Source: CAZLMW01 sp964560875 (lineage in GTDB: Bacteria > Myxococcota_A > UBA9042). Taken from it: DNA of 26,607 nucleotides. Shown piece by piece: positions 7,857-14,834 of the stretch (position 1 is the stretch's first letter; each line of letters begins with the position of its first letter). The translations under genes and the position numbers were made by a program. The stretch lies in NCBI GenBank assembly GCA_964560875.1, contig CAZLMW010000113.1:1-26607 (forward strand), in the 5' to 3' direction. The notes beneath the pieces are model-generated. The model made no database searches. It was not told the origin of the DNA and saw only the letters and a list, made by a program, of their open reading frames with translations.

Positions 7857-9017
7857 CTACTTTGTCGATTTCTTGTCGCGCTTCTTGTCGCGCTTCTTGC
7901 GCGCTTTCGCGGGGGCGGCTTTCGAGGCCTTGGCCGCCGCCCTCTTGCACATCACGTCCTGCAGCCGGCCGCGCTTGCCATCGTGCAACAGTGCCCACGC
8001 TTTGCCGTTGCGGTCGGCGCGCGTCATGGCCACACAGCGGTACTTGCTCCCGGACACTTGCCCGAGGTGATGCGCTGCGGTCGCCGACTGGGAGACTGTT
8101 GAGCCGCGCACCGAAAGCATAGGGCGCGCGACGACGACCGGCAGCACTCCAAGCGAAATCGGGCACATCGCGCCAGGCTTGATAACGGCGGACGACGCGC
8201 TCGCTTTGCCGGCGGCCCGAACTCCCGCGCGAAGGTTGCCGTCTTTGGACACTGCCTTGCCGTTCTTGCCGCGCACGGCCGCATAGATCTCGATGTTCTT
8301 GCCCTTGGCGCGTCGCCGCATCCACGCGACGAGCTTGCCCTTCTCTTTGCCGAGCCCGACCGCGTCGAGGCCGGTGCCCGCGATGCGCTGCTGGCCGAGC
8401 ATTTCGCTGCTGCCGAAGTCGATCACCGTCCATTCGAGCGCGCCCTTGGGAAAGGTGTTGGACGCCCCGATCGTATCCACAACAGCGAGCACCTCCCCAT
8501 ACTGCGCCGCGGCCGCCAGGGTGCCCGACGATTCGAGGACCAGGTCAGCCTTGCGCGTCGTTGGATCCACGGCCGCGATGCCGCCCGAGAACACGTACAG
8601 CGGGAACGCGCCGCCGATGACCTGCCCGACCGCGGGCAAGGGTGTGGTCTTGGTTGCGCGCTTGGGACGCAGCGATGACTGGCCGCGTTTGGCCCCCGTT
8701 TTCGCGTCTCGGACTTCGATCGTGTGGCGATCAACGAACCCGCCGTCCAGCGGCAGGCGACACGCCTTGGGCAGCAGGATGACCTTCCCGACAGCGACCG
8801 GGGCGCCGAATGCACAGGCGCCAACCGTGCGGGCTGCCGTGCGGGCGCCGACAGTGCACACGACAGCCAGTTTCTTCATGGAGGCGGGTTTCTTGGCCGC
8901 GGCGTGGGTGGACGGGGCCGCGAGCGATGCGACGAGCGCGAACGCCACGGCGAGCATCAACCTCGACCGGGAGTTGGGGTGTGCTCTGTCGTCGCGCGGA
9001 CTGGTGTAGCCTTGCAT
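7857..9017 (-). CDS. Secreted Lys/Ala-rich protein of unknown function
   Basis: A 386-residue exported protein. The frame is open further upstream, but ATG 9017 has AAGGAG about 6 nt before it and is followed by a signal peptide: basic n-region, LMLAVAFALVASLAA core, and THA before the mature AAKKP. The mature part (residues about 45-360) looks globular and beta-rich, with stretches such as VLAVVDTIGASNTFPKGA and LEWTVIDFGSSEM that read like a propeller or repeat fold, but I cannot name a family. Six cysteines are spread through it (VVCTVG, GACAFG, KACRLP, AMCPIS, YRCVAM, VMCKR), which suits a periplasmic or surface location. The last 30 residues are a basic tail (KARKKRDKKRDKKSTK), perhaps for binding nucleic acid or acidic polymer. 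A perfect inverted repeat lies just upstream of the Shine-Dalgarno. Confidence 0.8.
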   Translation of the reverse strand: MQGYTSPRDDRAHPNSRSRLMLAVAFALVASLAAPSTHAAAKKPASMKKLAVVCTVGARTAARTVGACAFGAPVAVGKVILLPKACRLPLDGGFVDRHTIEVRDAKTGAKRGQSSLRPKRATKTTPLPAVGQVIGGAFPLYVFSGGIAAVDPTTRKADLVLESSGTLAAAAQYGEVLAVVDTIGASNTFPKGALEWTVIDFGSSEMLGQQRIAGTGLDAVGLGKEKGKLVAWMRRRAKGKNIEIYAAVRGKNGKAVSKDGNLRAGVRAAGKASASSAVIKPGAMCPISLGVLPVVVARPMLSVRGSTVSQSATAAHHLGQVSGSKYRCVAMTRADRNGKAWALLHDGKRGRLQDVMCKRAAAKASKAAPAKARKKRDKKRDKKSTK

Positions 9018-9039
9018 GGTTTCTCCTTGGTGGGCCTCG

Positions 9040-9062
9040 CCGGACATATCCATGATGTCCGG
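9040..9062. promoter_or_regulatory. Perfect 8-bp inverted repeat, possible operator or leader hairpin
   Basis: CCGGACAT (9040-9047) and ATGTCCGG (9055-9062) are exact inverted arms around a 7-nt spacer. They lie 23 nt upstream of the start of the 7857-9017 gene and about 10 nt from its Shine-Dalgarno, in the 153-bp divergent region facing the 9171 ORF. A dyad with 15-bp centre-to-centre spacing suits a dimeric regulator, and as RNA it would form a hairpin beside the ribosome site. Confidence 0.45.
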
Positions 9063-9127
9063 GCGTCCATCGAACCGGCTTGTCGCGCGACGCTGCGCAG
9101 GCCACGATGCCTCAACGCCTTCACCCC

Positions 9128-9133
9128 TACAAT
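9128..9133 (+). promoter_or_regulatory. Possible -10 element
   Basis: TACAAT lies about 38 nt upstream of the ATG at 9171 and could drive the small ORF and the membrane protein gene after it. No matching -35 hexamer was found, so this is a weak call. Confidence 0.28.
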
Positions 9134-9170
9134 TGTTCGGTCTGTGCCCGATCGCCCTGAACGGCTGCCC

Positions 9171-9323
9171 ATGCAACCCCCCCTCACGAGCCACGCGCCG
9201 CCGATTCGCCGCTCGAGACGCGCCCGTCCACCGATGTCCGCGCCCCGCAAGCTGGCCGTGGCGCTGGCCTTGGCTGTGCTCCATGTCGCGTTTACGGCGT
9301 GGGCCATGGCGCTGCTGCCGTGA
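9171..9323 (+). CDS. Small hydrophobic ORF upstream of a membrane protein gene
   Basis: A 50-codon frame starting at ATG 9171 (MQPPLTSHAPP), or 29 codons from ATG 9234 (MSAPRKLAVALAL). It has a basic stretch followed by one hydrophobic segment, LAVALALAVLHVAFTAWAMALLP. Its TGA (9321-9323) shares a base with the ATG at 9323 of the next gene (TGATG), the usual arrangement for translational coupling. That overlap and the signal-anchor-like composition are the only support. No clear Shine-Dalgarno precedes either start. It may be a small membrane subunit or a leader peptide for the downstream gene. Confidence 0.4.
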   Translation: MQPPLTSHAPPIRRSRRARPPMSAPRKLAVALALAVLHVAFTAWAMALLP

Positions 9324-10285
9324 TGGCCAATCCGATTGGGTCCATGGTGCTCTCCCCCTCCCTCGTCCGTGCGCGTGCCGGTGTGATCGCGACAGAACAC
9401 GGGCTCATCGGCATCGCCGCGGGTTTGCTCCTCGCGATCACGCTCGTGGGGCTGATCCACGGTGAGGCGTCCGCCTTGCCCCTCTTCGCGCCGGGCCTGT
9501 GGGTGATTGTCGGACTCGGCGGCGGCGGCATGGTGATTTCGGTGGCGTCCCGCGTGCTTGAAATCGGCGAGGCCCCGCGTCAGGCGCCGCGGCTGGGGCT
9601 GTGGTGGCGTCCGGCGATGGCGTCCGCTGCCGCATTCCTGGTTCCGTCGATCGTGGCGATCGTGCTGCTCGATGATGAAGCTCAGTCGTTCGCGACGGCA
9701 CGGGCTTGGCAGGTCGCTGGCACACCGGGGGCGCTGCTCGCATTGGCCACGCTCTCGATCCGCGCCCAGACGGCCGCTCGCATCCGAAGCCATCGCGTCG
9801 TCGCCGAGCTCGCCCAACCGATCGCCCATGCCGTGCTTGCCGGCGGTTCAACCGCGCTGCTGGTCGGCCTGCTGACCGGCCAAATGTCTGCCCACACCAC
9901 CTACCGGCTGGGCGCAGCGGTGTGCGCTTCGGCGGCTCTGACGGTTGCGTCTACCGGCCTTTGTGTGCGGCGAGTCCGCGCTGAGTTGCATCGGATGAGA
10001 GCCCAGGGCGCGCGCTTTCCAGTGGCCGAACAGGCGTATCGGCTCGCGGCCGGGGCCACGATGATCGGCTTGCTGGTTCCTGCGGTCGTTATCGTCGCCG
10101 ACCTTCTCGCCGCGCGACTCACCGGGATGGTCCTCGCCGCCGCTGCACTCGCCGTCTCGAGTCACGCGCTTCGTTACGCTCTCACGGCCTCTTCGCTCGC
10201 CCTGCCGGCACCGGGCGCGTCCAATCGCCGTGGACCGGTCGCCAACGTGCCGCCTTCGTCCGCGGTTGCACCCTGGCCGGATTGA
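9323..10285 (+). CDS. Polytopic membrane protein of unknown function
   Basis: A 320-residue inner-membrane protein with about eight hydrophobic segments, for example GLIGIAAGLLLAITLVGLI, LWVIVGLGGGGMVISVA, SAAAFLVPSIVAIVLL, GGSTALLVGLLTG, AAVCASAALTVASTGLCV, TMIGLLVPAVVIVADLLA and MVLAAAALAVSSHAL. Arg-rich loops lie between them and the C-terminus is a soluble Pro-rich tail. ATG 9323 overlaps the stop of the preceding small ORF. GTG 9299, in frame, is an alternative that adds eight residues. I cannot match it to a transporter or enzyme family, and no conserved charged residues inside the helices stand out. Its stop region also holds the promoter of the next gene, so it probably ends its transcription unit here. 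Confidence 0.78.
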   Translation: MANPIGSMVLSPSLVRARAGVIATEHGLIGIAAGLLLAITLVGLIHGEASALPLFAPGLWVIVGLGGGGMVISVASRVLEIGEAPRQAPRLGLWWRPAMASAAAFLVPSIVAIVLLDDEAQSFATARAWQVAGTPGALLALATLSIRAQTAARIRSHRVVAELAQPIAHAVLAGGSTALLVGLLTGQMSAHTTYRLGAAVCASAALTVASTGLCVRRVRAELHRMRAQGARFPVAEQAYRLAAGATMIGLLVPAVVIVADLLAARLTGMVLAAAALAVSSHALRYALTASSLALPAPGASNRRGPVANVPPSSAVAPWPD

Positions 10286-10311
10286 TTCGTTCCGACGCCG
10301 TCCCGTACACT
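10282..10311 (+). promoter_or_regulatory. Putative sigma-70-type promoter of the envelope cluster
   Basis: TTGATT (10282-10287), an 18-bp spacer and TACACT (10306-10311) sit 22 nt upstream of the GTG at 10334. The -35 overlaps the stop codon of the preceding membrane protein gene. This is one of the better promoter matches in the window. Confidence 0.5.
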
Positions 10312-10333
10312 CCGGGCGAATCGGGAGCCAACA

Positions 10334-11236
10334 GTGCACAACCGCTACACCGCGCCCGCGCTTGTCGGGCGCATGGCAGTCGCCGCCGCCGTCGCTGTGA
10401 CATGCGCGGTGGTGCCGTTGCGGGCGCAAGCGCAAAGCAACGAAGACCTGAAGCGGGCTGAAGCGCTGGCGACCGAGGGCAAGGTCTACTTTCGCACCAA
10501 GCTCTACAGCAAAGCGGCCGACAAGTTCATGGAGGCGTTTGGCATCTCCCGGCGCCCTGCGCTCGTCTACAACGCGGCGCGTGCGTTCGAGGAAGCCGGC
10601 AAGTTCGGCGAAGCGATCGCCATGTTCGAACACTACCGGACGCTCAAGGAGACAGACGCGGCAGGAAAATCGGCCGCGGCTGGGCGCATCGCCGCGTTGC
10701 AGGCCAAACAGAAGGTCGCTGCAGCCAAAGCTGCCAGAGAAGCGGCTGCCGCCAAGGCCGCGGCGGCTGCCAAGGCGCGCGAGGAAGCCAAACGCAAGGC
10801 AGCTGCCAAAGCTGCCGCGAAGGCTCGGAGCGGATCGCACAAAACCGGATCGATCAAGACACGGAGCGGCTCAACGCGTTCGGGCGGCAAGCGCGTCTTT
10901 CCGCTGGTCAAAGGTGTTGGCGCCGGCGTCGCCCTCCTCTTTTCGGTCGCCGCCTACGTCAACGCGCAACGAATCGCGTCCGAAATAGCCAAGGAAGACG
11001 TCATCGACGACAAAACCAAGAAGCAGTACCTCGACAACTCCAGCAGCGCCCAGACGTGGCGCGGTGTGGCGGTTGGAGCAGCTGTAGTAGGTGTTGGTGT
11101 GGGGGCCTGGGCGGTGTGGGACTGGCTGAACAGCGGCAAGAAGCCTGCCCAGAAAGGCGACACTGCGGCACGTGCGATGCCGTGGATACCCGATCGCGGC
11201 GAAGGCCTCGGGGTCGGATTCGAGGTGGCTTTCTAG
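10334..11236 (+). CDS. TPR / Ala-Lys coiled-coil / double-TM protein (A)
   Basis: A 300-residue envelope protein. The GTG start is preceded by GGGAG (10323-10327). Residues 1-34 form a signal peptide (AVAAAVAVTCAVV core, then AQA). Residues 36-115 hold two TPR units (EALATEGKVYFRTKLYSKAA and NAARAFEEAGKFGEAI). Residues about 118-165 are an Ala/Lys-rich helix like that of TolA. Then come two hydrophobic helices (VKGVGAGVALLFSVAAYV and VAVGAAVVGVGVGAWAVW) separated by a charged stretch of about 35 residues. The protein ends in GLGVGFEVAF. The layout of TPR, TM, charged loop, TM and a short beta-like C-terminus matches the protein at 13627-14820, so the two are probably paralogues flanking the kinase. 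Such proteins are common in Myxococcota beside Ser/Thr kinases; their role is not established. Confidence 0.85.
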   Translation: MHNRYTAPALVGRMAVAAAVAVTCAVVPLRAQAQSNEDLKRAEALATEGKVYFRTKLYSKAADKFMEAFGISRRPALVYNAARAFEEAGKFGEAIAMFEHYRTLKETDAAGKSAAAGRIAALQAKQKVAAAKAAREAAAAKAAAAAKAREEAKRKAAAKAAAKARSGSHKTGSIKTRSGSTRSGGKRVFPLVKGVGAGVALLFSVAAYVNAQRIASEIAKEDVIDDKTKKQYLDNSSSAQTWRGVAVGAAVVGVGVGAWAVWDWLNSGKKPAQKGDTAARAMPWIPDRGEGLGVGFEVAF

Positions 11237-11316
11237 GTCACCGGAACAGAAGGCAGCGACCGGTCGTTGTGGACAAACAGCCACGGGACTGAGCGGCCGA
11301 TCCGCGGGGTGCGGTG

Positions 11317-11345
11317 TTGCGAAAACAGAGCTTTGCGGATATGTG
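11317..11345 (+). promoter_or_regulatory. Possible promoter of the kinase gene
   Basis: TTGCGA (11317-11322), a 17-bp spacer and TATGTG (11340-11345) lie about 100 nt upstream of the kinase start, in the 208-bp gap after TPR protein A. The -10 is a partial match, so confidence is low. Confidence 0.28.
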
Positions 11346-11444
11346 TTGCGGACGGGCATTGGGCCGAACGCATCACGTTTTGGCGAGACGTCCTGAAGGG
11401 CCGATTCGCTGGATGCCTACCGGATTGCCCCAGCGGGTAGATGG

Positions 11445-13406
11445 ATGACCATGGAACGCGTCTGTCCCGAATGCGGTGAAAAAACAACGGAGTTGACCTG
11501 TCCGATCGACGGGGAGATGACCCTTGTTGTTAAGCAGGAGTCCCGCGCCGACGCCATGGTCGGCAAGGTCATCGGCGGTCGCTACCGCATCACGAAAATG
11601 GTCGGGCAGGGCGGATTCGGTGGCGTTTACGCGGCCGAACACACCGCGACCGGCGATACCCTGGCCATCAAGGTGCTGCGCGCCGACGTCGAAAACAACA
11701 ACGACGTAATCATGCGCTTCCGGCAGGAAGCCAAGCAGACCAGCAAGCTCAAGCACCCGAACACAGTACGCGTCTTCGACTTTGGTCAAATGGACGACGG
11801 CAACCTCTTCTTGGCGATGGAGTTCCTCGACGGGACGCCGCTGACCGACGTGATGCGCGACGAGGGGCCGCTGGATTACAAGCGAGTCGTCAAGATCTGT
11901 ATCCAGGTGCTCAAGTCTCTTTCCGAGGCGCACAGCAAGGGCTTGGTTCACCGCGATCTCAAGCCCGACAACATCTTCTTGCAGCAGATCCACGGCGAGC
12001 CGGATTTCGTCCGCGTGCTCGACTTCGGCATCGCCAAGTCCTTGTCTGATGAACAGCAAGACATCACTTCGACCGGTGCTGTTATCGGTACGCCCAAGTA
12101 CATGAGCCCCGAGCAGGCGCGCGGCCAGCAGGTTGACCCGCGCACCGACATCTACTCGTTGGGTGTGATCCTGTTCGAGTGCCTGTCAGGCACGCCACCC
12201 TTCGTGGCTGAGACGCCGCTGGCCATGATCCTGCGGCGCGTAACGGAAGAGCCGCCGCGAATTCACGACAACGTGGCACTGCCGACGCCCATGGCGTTGT
12301 GTGACGTGACGCTCCGGTCGCTGGCGCGCAATCCCGACGAACGCTACCAGTCGGCCGATGAGTTCGTTGCGGCGCTCAACGGCGCGCTCGAAAAAGCGAC
12401 CGGGGTTCCGCTCGTGCAGCCTCGTGGTGCAGGCGGAGGTGCGGTTGGTGCGGCTGGCAGCACAACCGCCGCATACGGCGCTGGCGCGATGGGTGCTGGG
12501 ACCGGGGATGAAACCGCCGCGTTTGACGCCGATGATGTGAACATGACCGCCGATGTGCAGGTCAACGTCAGCGGCACCTTCGACGACGCGACCGTCGCGG
12601 CTTCGGCCGAGGACATCGCGCTTGCAGCGTCCCAGGAAGACGTCACGATCAACACCGCGGCGCCGTCGATGCCACCGCCTGGTGCCAGCGCCACGGTTGT
12701 TGCCCAGCTACCAGCTTCGGTCGCCCCATCGTCGGTCACCGGCGAAATGCCAGCGGGTGTCGCGGGCGGCACCATCTCACAGACCGCCATCCCGATGCAG
12801 TCGATGCCGCCTCAGCAGCGCAGCATGGCGCCGTGGAAGGTCTTCGCGATGGGCGCAGTCGCGGTCATCGTTGGGTTCGCCCTGTTCGGCCTCGTGTCCA
12901 AACAGTCGGTGAATGCGCCTGCTGGTTCGGGCACAACGACCGCCGGATCGGTCCAGCCGGCAGCTGTCGCGAGCGCCCAATCGCCACAACCCAAGGCCGC
13001 ACCGCCCCCGCCTGCCCCAGCGCCAGCGCCAGCGCCACCCCCGGCTGCACCTGCTGCGCCGACAAAGGGCAAGCTGAAGCTGGAAAAGAGCCCGGCCGAC
13101 GCAGAGGTGTTCGTCGACGGCCAGCAGAAAGTCGGCAGCATCATCGTCTTGTCCGCGGGCGAACACTCGGTGGTGTTCAAGAAGTCGGGCTTCAAGAACC
13201 AGGAAAAGATCCTGACCATCGTTGGCGGCGAGACGCAGACCCTTGCGGTCTCACTCGAGAAGCTGCCCAAGGCCAAACCGCGCCCACGACCCCGTCCACG
13301 TCCGCGTCCTCGCCCGTCTGGCAGCAGCGGCGGCACCAAGGTCAAGCCCAAGCCGCGCCCGCGACCCAGTCCGCCGCCCAGTTCAACGGGTCTCTTGATC
13401 GACTAG
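11445..13406 (+). CDS. Transmembrane Ser/Thr protein kinase with PEGA domain
   Basis: A 653-residue Hanks-type kinase. A short zinc-finger-like N-terminus (CPECGEKTTELTCP) precedes the catalytic domain at about residues 45-315: Gly loop GQGGFGGVY, Lys in LAIKVL, catalytic loop HRDLKPDN (His 169, Asp 171), DFG at 193-195, and GTPKYMSPEQARG for the activation segment. All residues needed for activity are present. A low-complexity Ala/Gly/Thr linker of about 140 residues follows. Next are one TM helix near 464-485 (VFAMGAVAVIVGFALFGLV), a Pro/Ala spacer and a PEGA domain (about 543-607; AEVFVDGQQKVGS, AGEHSVVFKKSGF). The last 45 residues are Pro-Arg/Lys repeats. The kinase is therefore cytoplasmic and the PEGA domain and basic tail periplasmic, where they could contact the cell wall or lipid. 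ATG 11451 is an alternative start. It lies between two TPR/hairpin membrane proteins that may be partners or substrates. Confidence 0.94.
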   Translation: MTMERVCPECGEKTTELTCPIDGEMTLVVKQESRADAMVGKVIGGRYRITKMVGQGGFGGVYAAEHTATGDTLAIKVLRADVENNNDVIMRFRQEAKQTSKLKHPNTVRVFDFGQMDDGNLFLAMEFLDGTPLTDVMRDEGPLDYKRVVKICIQVLKSLSEAHSKGLVHRDLKPDNIFLQQIHGEPDFVRVLDFGIAKSLSDEQQDITSTGAVIGTPKYMSPEQARGQQVDPRTDIYSLGVILFECLSGTPPFVAETPLAMILRRVTEEPPRIHDNVALPTPMALCDVTLRSLARNPDERYQSADEFVAALNGALEKATGVPLVQPRGAGGGAVGAAGSTTAAYGAGAMGAGTGDETAAFDADDVNMTADVQVNVSGTFDDATVAASAEDIALAASQEDVTINTAAPSMPPPGASATVVAQLPASVAPSSVTGEMPAGVAGGTISQTAIPMQSMPPQQRSMAPWKVFAMGAVAVIVGFALFGLVSKQSVNAPAGSGTTTAGSVQPAAVASAQSPQPKAAPPPPAPAPAPAPPPAAPAAPTKGKLKLEKSPADAEVFVDGQQKVGSIIVLSAGEHSVVFKKSGFKNQEKILTIVGGETQTLAVSLEKLPKAKPRPRPRPRPRPRPSGSSGGTKVKPKPRPRPSPPPSSTGLLID

Positions 13407-13410
13407 CAGC

Positions 13411-13428
13411 GGGCAATCGCCCCCTTTT
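13411..13428 (+). terminator. Weak terminator-like hairpin after the kinase gene
   Basis: GGGC (13411-13414) and GCCC (13419-13422) pair around a 4-nt loop and are followed by CCTTTT. It begins 5 nt past the kinase stop. The stem is only 4 bp, so efficient termination is doubtful, but a new promoter-like site follows directly. Confidence 0.28.
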
Positions 13429-13434
13429 GTGGGG

Positions 13435-13463
13435 TTGAGCGTGACCCCGGCTGCCTGTAGATT
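13435..13463 (+). promoter_or_regulatory. Putative promoter of TPR protein B
   Basis: TTGAGC (13435-13440), a 17-bp spacer and TAGATT (13458-13463) lie just after the kinase gene. Transcription would begin about 155 nt upstream of the ATG at 13627 and give a long leader in which no structure was recognised. Confidence 0.42.
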
Positions 13464-13626
13464 TCTGGGGCTGACGTCTCGTCACCTATCCGTCTGGCGA
13501 TCGAACGGCGGCTCGCGCATTGACTCGAGCCCCTGTTCGAACGACCGCGACGTCCACTTGCCGTCGCAGTTGCGGCGCGCCAGCACCATCGCGCCACGAG
13601 CGCGCCCAACCGTGCGGAGAGCGAAC

Positions 13627-14820
13627 ATGTCCCGAGGCGCCGTCAATCGCCCCCGCTCGGCCATCGCCCGGCCGATCAGCGCCATCATTTGTGCGCTGGT
13701 TGTGATCGGATGGTCGCTCACGGCCTCCGGCCAGACCCCGGCCGAACGCAGCATGAAACTGGCCCAAGAAGGCGCACAGCACTTCAAAGCCAAGCAATAC
13801 CTCCAGGCGGCTCGCAAGTTCGAGGAGGCCTACCGACTCAACCCGTCCAACCCGGTTTTCCTCCGCTACTCGGGCCGCGGCTGGCAGGAGGTCGGCCACT
13901 GGGAGCGCGCCAAACAGCTGCTTGAGCGCTACTACCAGGTCGAAAAAGACCCCAACCGCAAGGCCACAATCCTCAAGCATCTTGCCGTACTCAGGAACGC
14001 CAACGGCCTGGTCATAGCCGAGCGGCTGCGGTTCGCGACCGAGGCCTACCCGGGTCAGGGGCTTGAGCTCGACGCGGGTTTTGCTTTCGAGAAGCTCGGC
14101 GAAATGCAGTGCAAGCAGGGCAAAGGCGAAGACGGCGTCAAGCGGCTCAACCAGGCCAAGCAGTTCTTCGAGGTCGCTCGCCTTTCCGCGCGCACTCCCG
14201 GCGAGCGCATGGAGATCAGCACCGCCGTCAAGCGCATCGAATCCAAGATCGACAAGTGCAAGCCTTTCTGCGCCGACAAGCTGGACGGACCGTGGTGCGC
14301 CGACGCCAAGACGCTGATCACGTGCGTTGGTCGCAAGGCCAAGACCACCCAGACGTGCGCGAATCGTTGCACCACCAAGGGAATCGGGCAGCCCGGCAAG
14401 TGCCTCGCGGCGATCACGAGCGGCGGGACGGGACCCAAGGGGCCGATACCGACAGCGCCTTCGTCCGGCGGTGCGCTCAAGTACGTGCTCGGCGGGCTGC
14501 TTTTTGTCGCTGGCGGCGGGCTGACCGGCTTTGGCTATGTGCAGGCCACGACCGCAAACGACGAGCTGAACCGCGACATCAAGAAAGCCAAAGAGAACAA
14601 GACCAACTTCACGTACGACACATACGACGAATATGAAGCGGACAAGGCCACGGCGACGTACATGTTCTATGGCGGCGCGGCCGTGGCTGCCGTGGGTGCG
14701 GGCGTGCTCGTCTGGGCGATCACGTCCGGCGACGACAAGCCCGCTGCGAAGAAGACCACGTGGCTGCTGCCGGTCGCATCTGATCGGCACGTTGGGCTCT
14801 CGTTTGGCACCCGCTTCTAG
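13627..14820 (+). CDS. TPR / six-Cys module / double-TM protein (B)
   Basis: A 397-residue envelope protein starting at ATG 13627, with GGAG 7 nt upstream; the frame is open to 13429 but that stretch is not protein-like. Residues 1-38 form a signal peptide (ISAIICALVVIGWSLTASG). Residues about 40-215 contain TPR-type helices (QEGAQHFKAKQYLQAARKFE, GRGWQEVGHWERAKQLLE, GFAFEKLGEMQCKQGKGE). Residues about 216-260 form a Cys-rich module (CADKLDGPWCADAKTLITC, then CANRC) with the same pattern as the repeats of the M23 peptidase two genes downstream. Two hydrophobic helices (VLGGLLFVAGGGLTGFGYV and MFYGGAAVAAVGAGVLVWAI) flank a charged segment of about 40 residues, and the protein ends in HVGLSFGTRF. 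It resembles TPR protein A but adds the Cys module, which links it to the secreted proteins that follow. Confidence 0.86.
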   Translation: MSRGAVNRPRSAIARPISAIICALVVIGWSLTASGQTPAERSMKLAQEGAQHFKAKQYLQAARKFEEAYRLNPSNPVFLRYSGRGWQEVGHWERAKQLLERYYQVEKDPNRKATILKHLAVLRNANGLVIAERLRFATEAYPGQGLELDAGFAFEKLGEMQCKQGKGEDGVKRLNQAKQFFEVARLSARTPGERMEISTAVKRIESKIDKCKPFCADKLDGPWCADAKTLITCVGRKAKTTQTCANRCTTKGIGQPGKCLAAITSGGTGPKGPIPTAPSSGGALKYVLGGLLFVAGGGLTGFGYVQATTANDELNRDIKKAKENKTNFTYDTYDEYEADKATATYMFYGGAAVAAVGAGVLVWAITSGDDKPAAKKTTWLLPVASDRHVGLSFGTRF

Positions 14821-14834
14821 CCAATACCTGGACT

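Noticed and set aside
13486..14790. Minus-strand open frame of about 434 codons
   Set aside because: Antisense to TPR protein B, no signal or domain, composition typical of a shadow frame.
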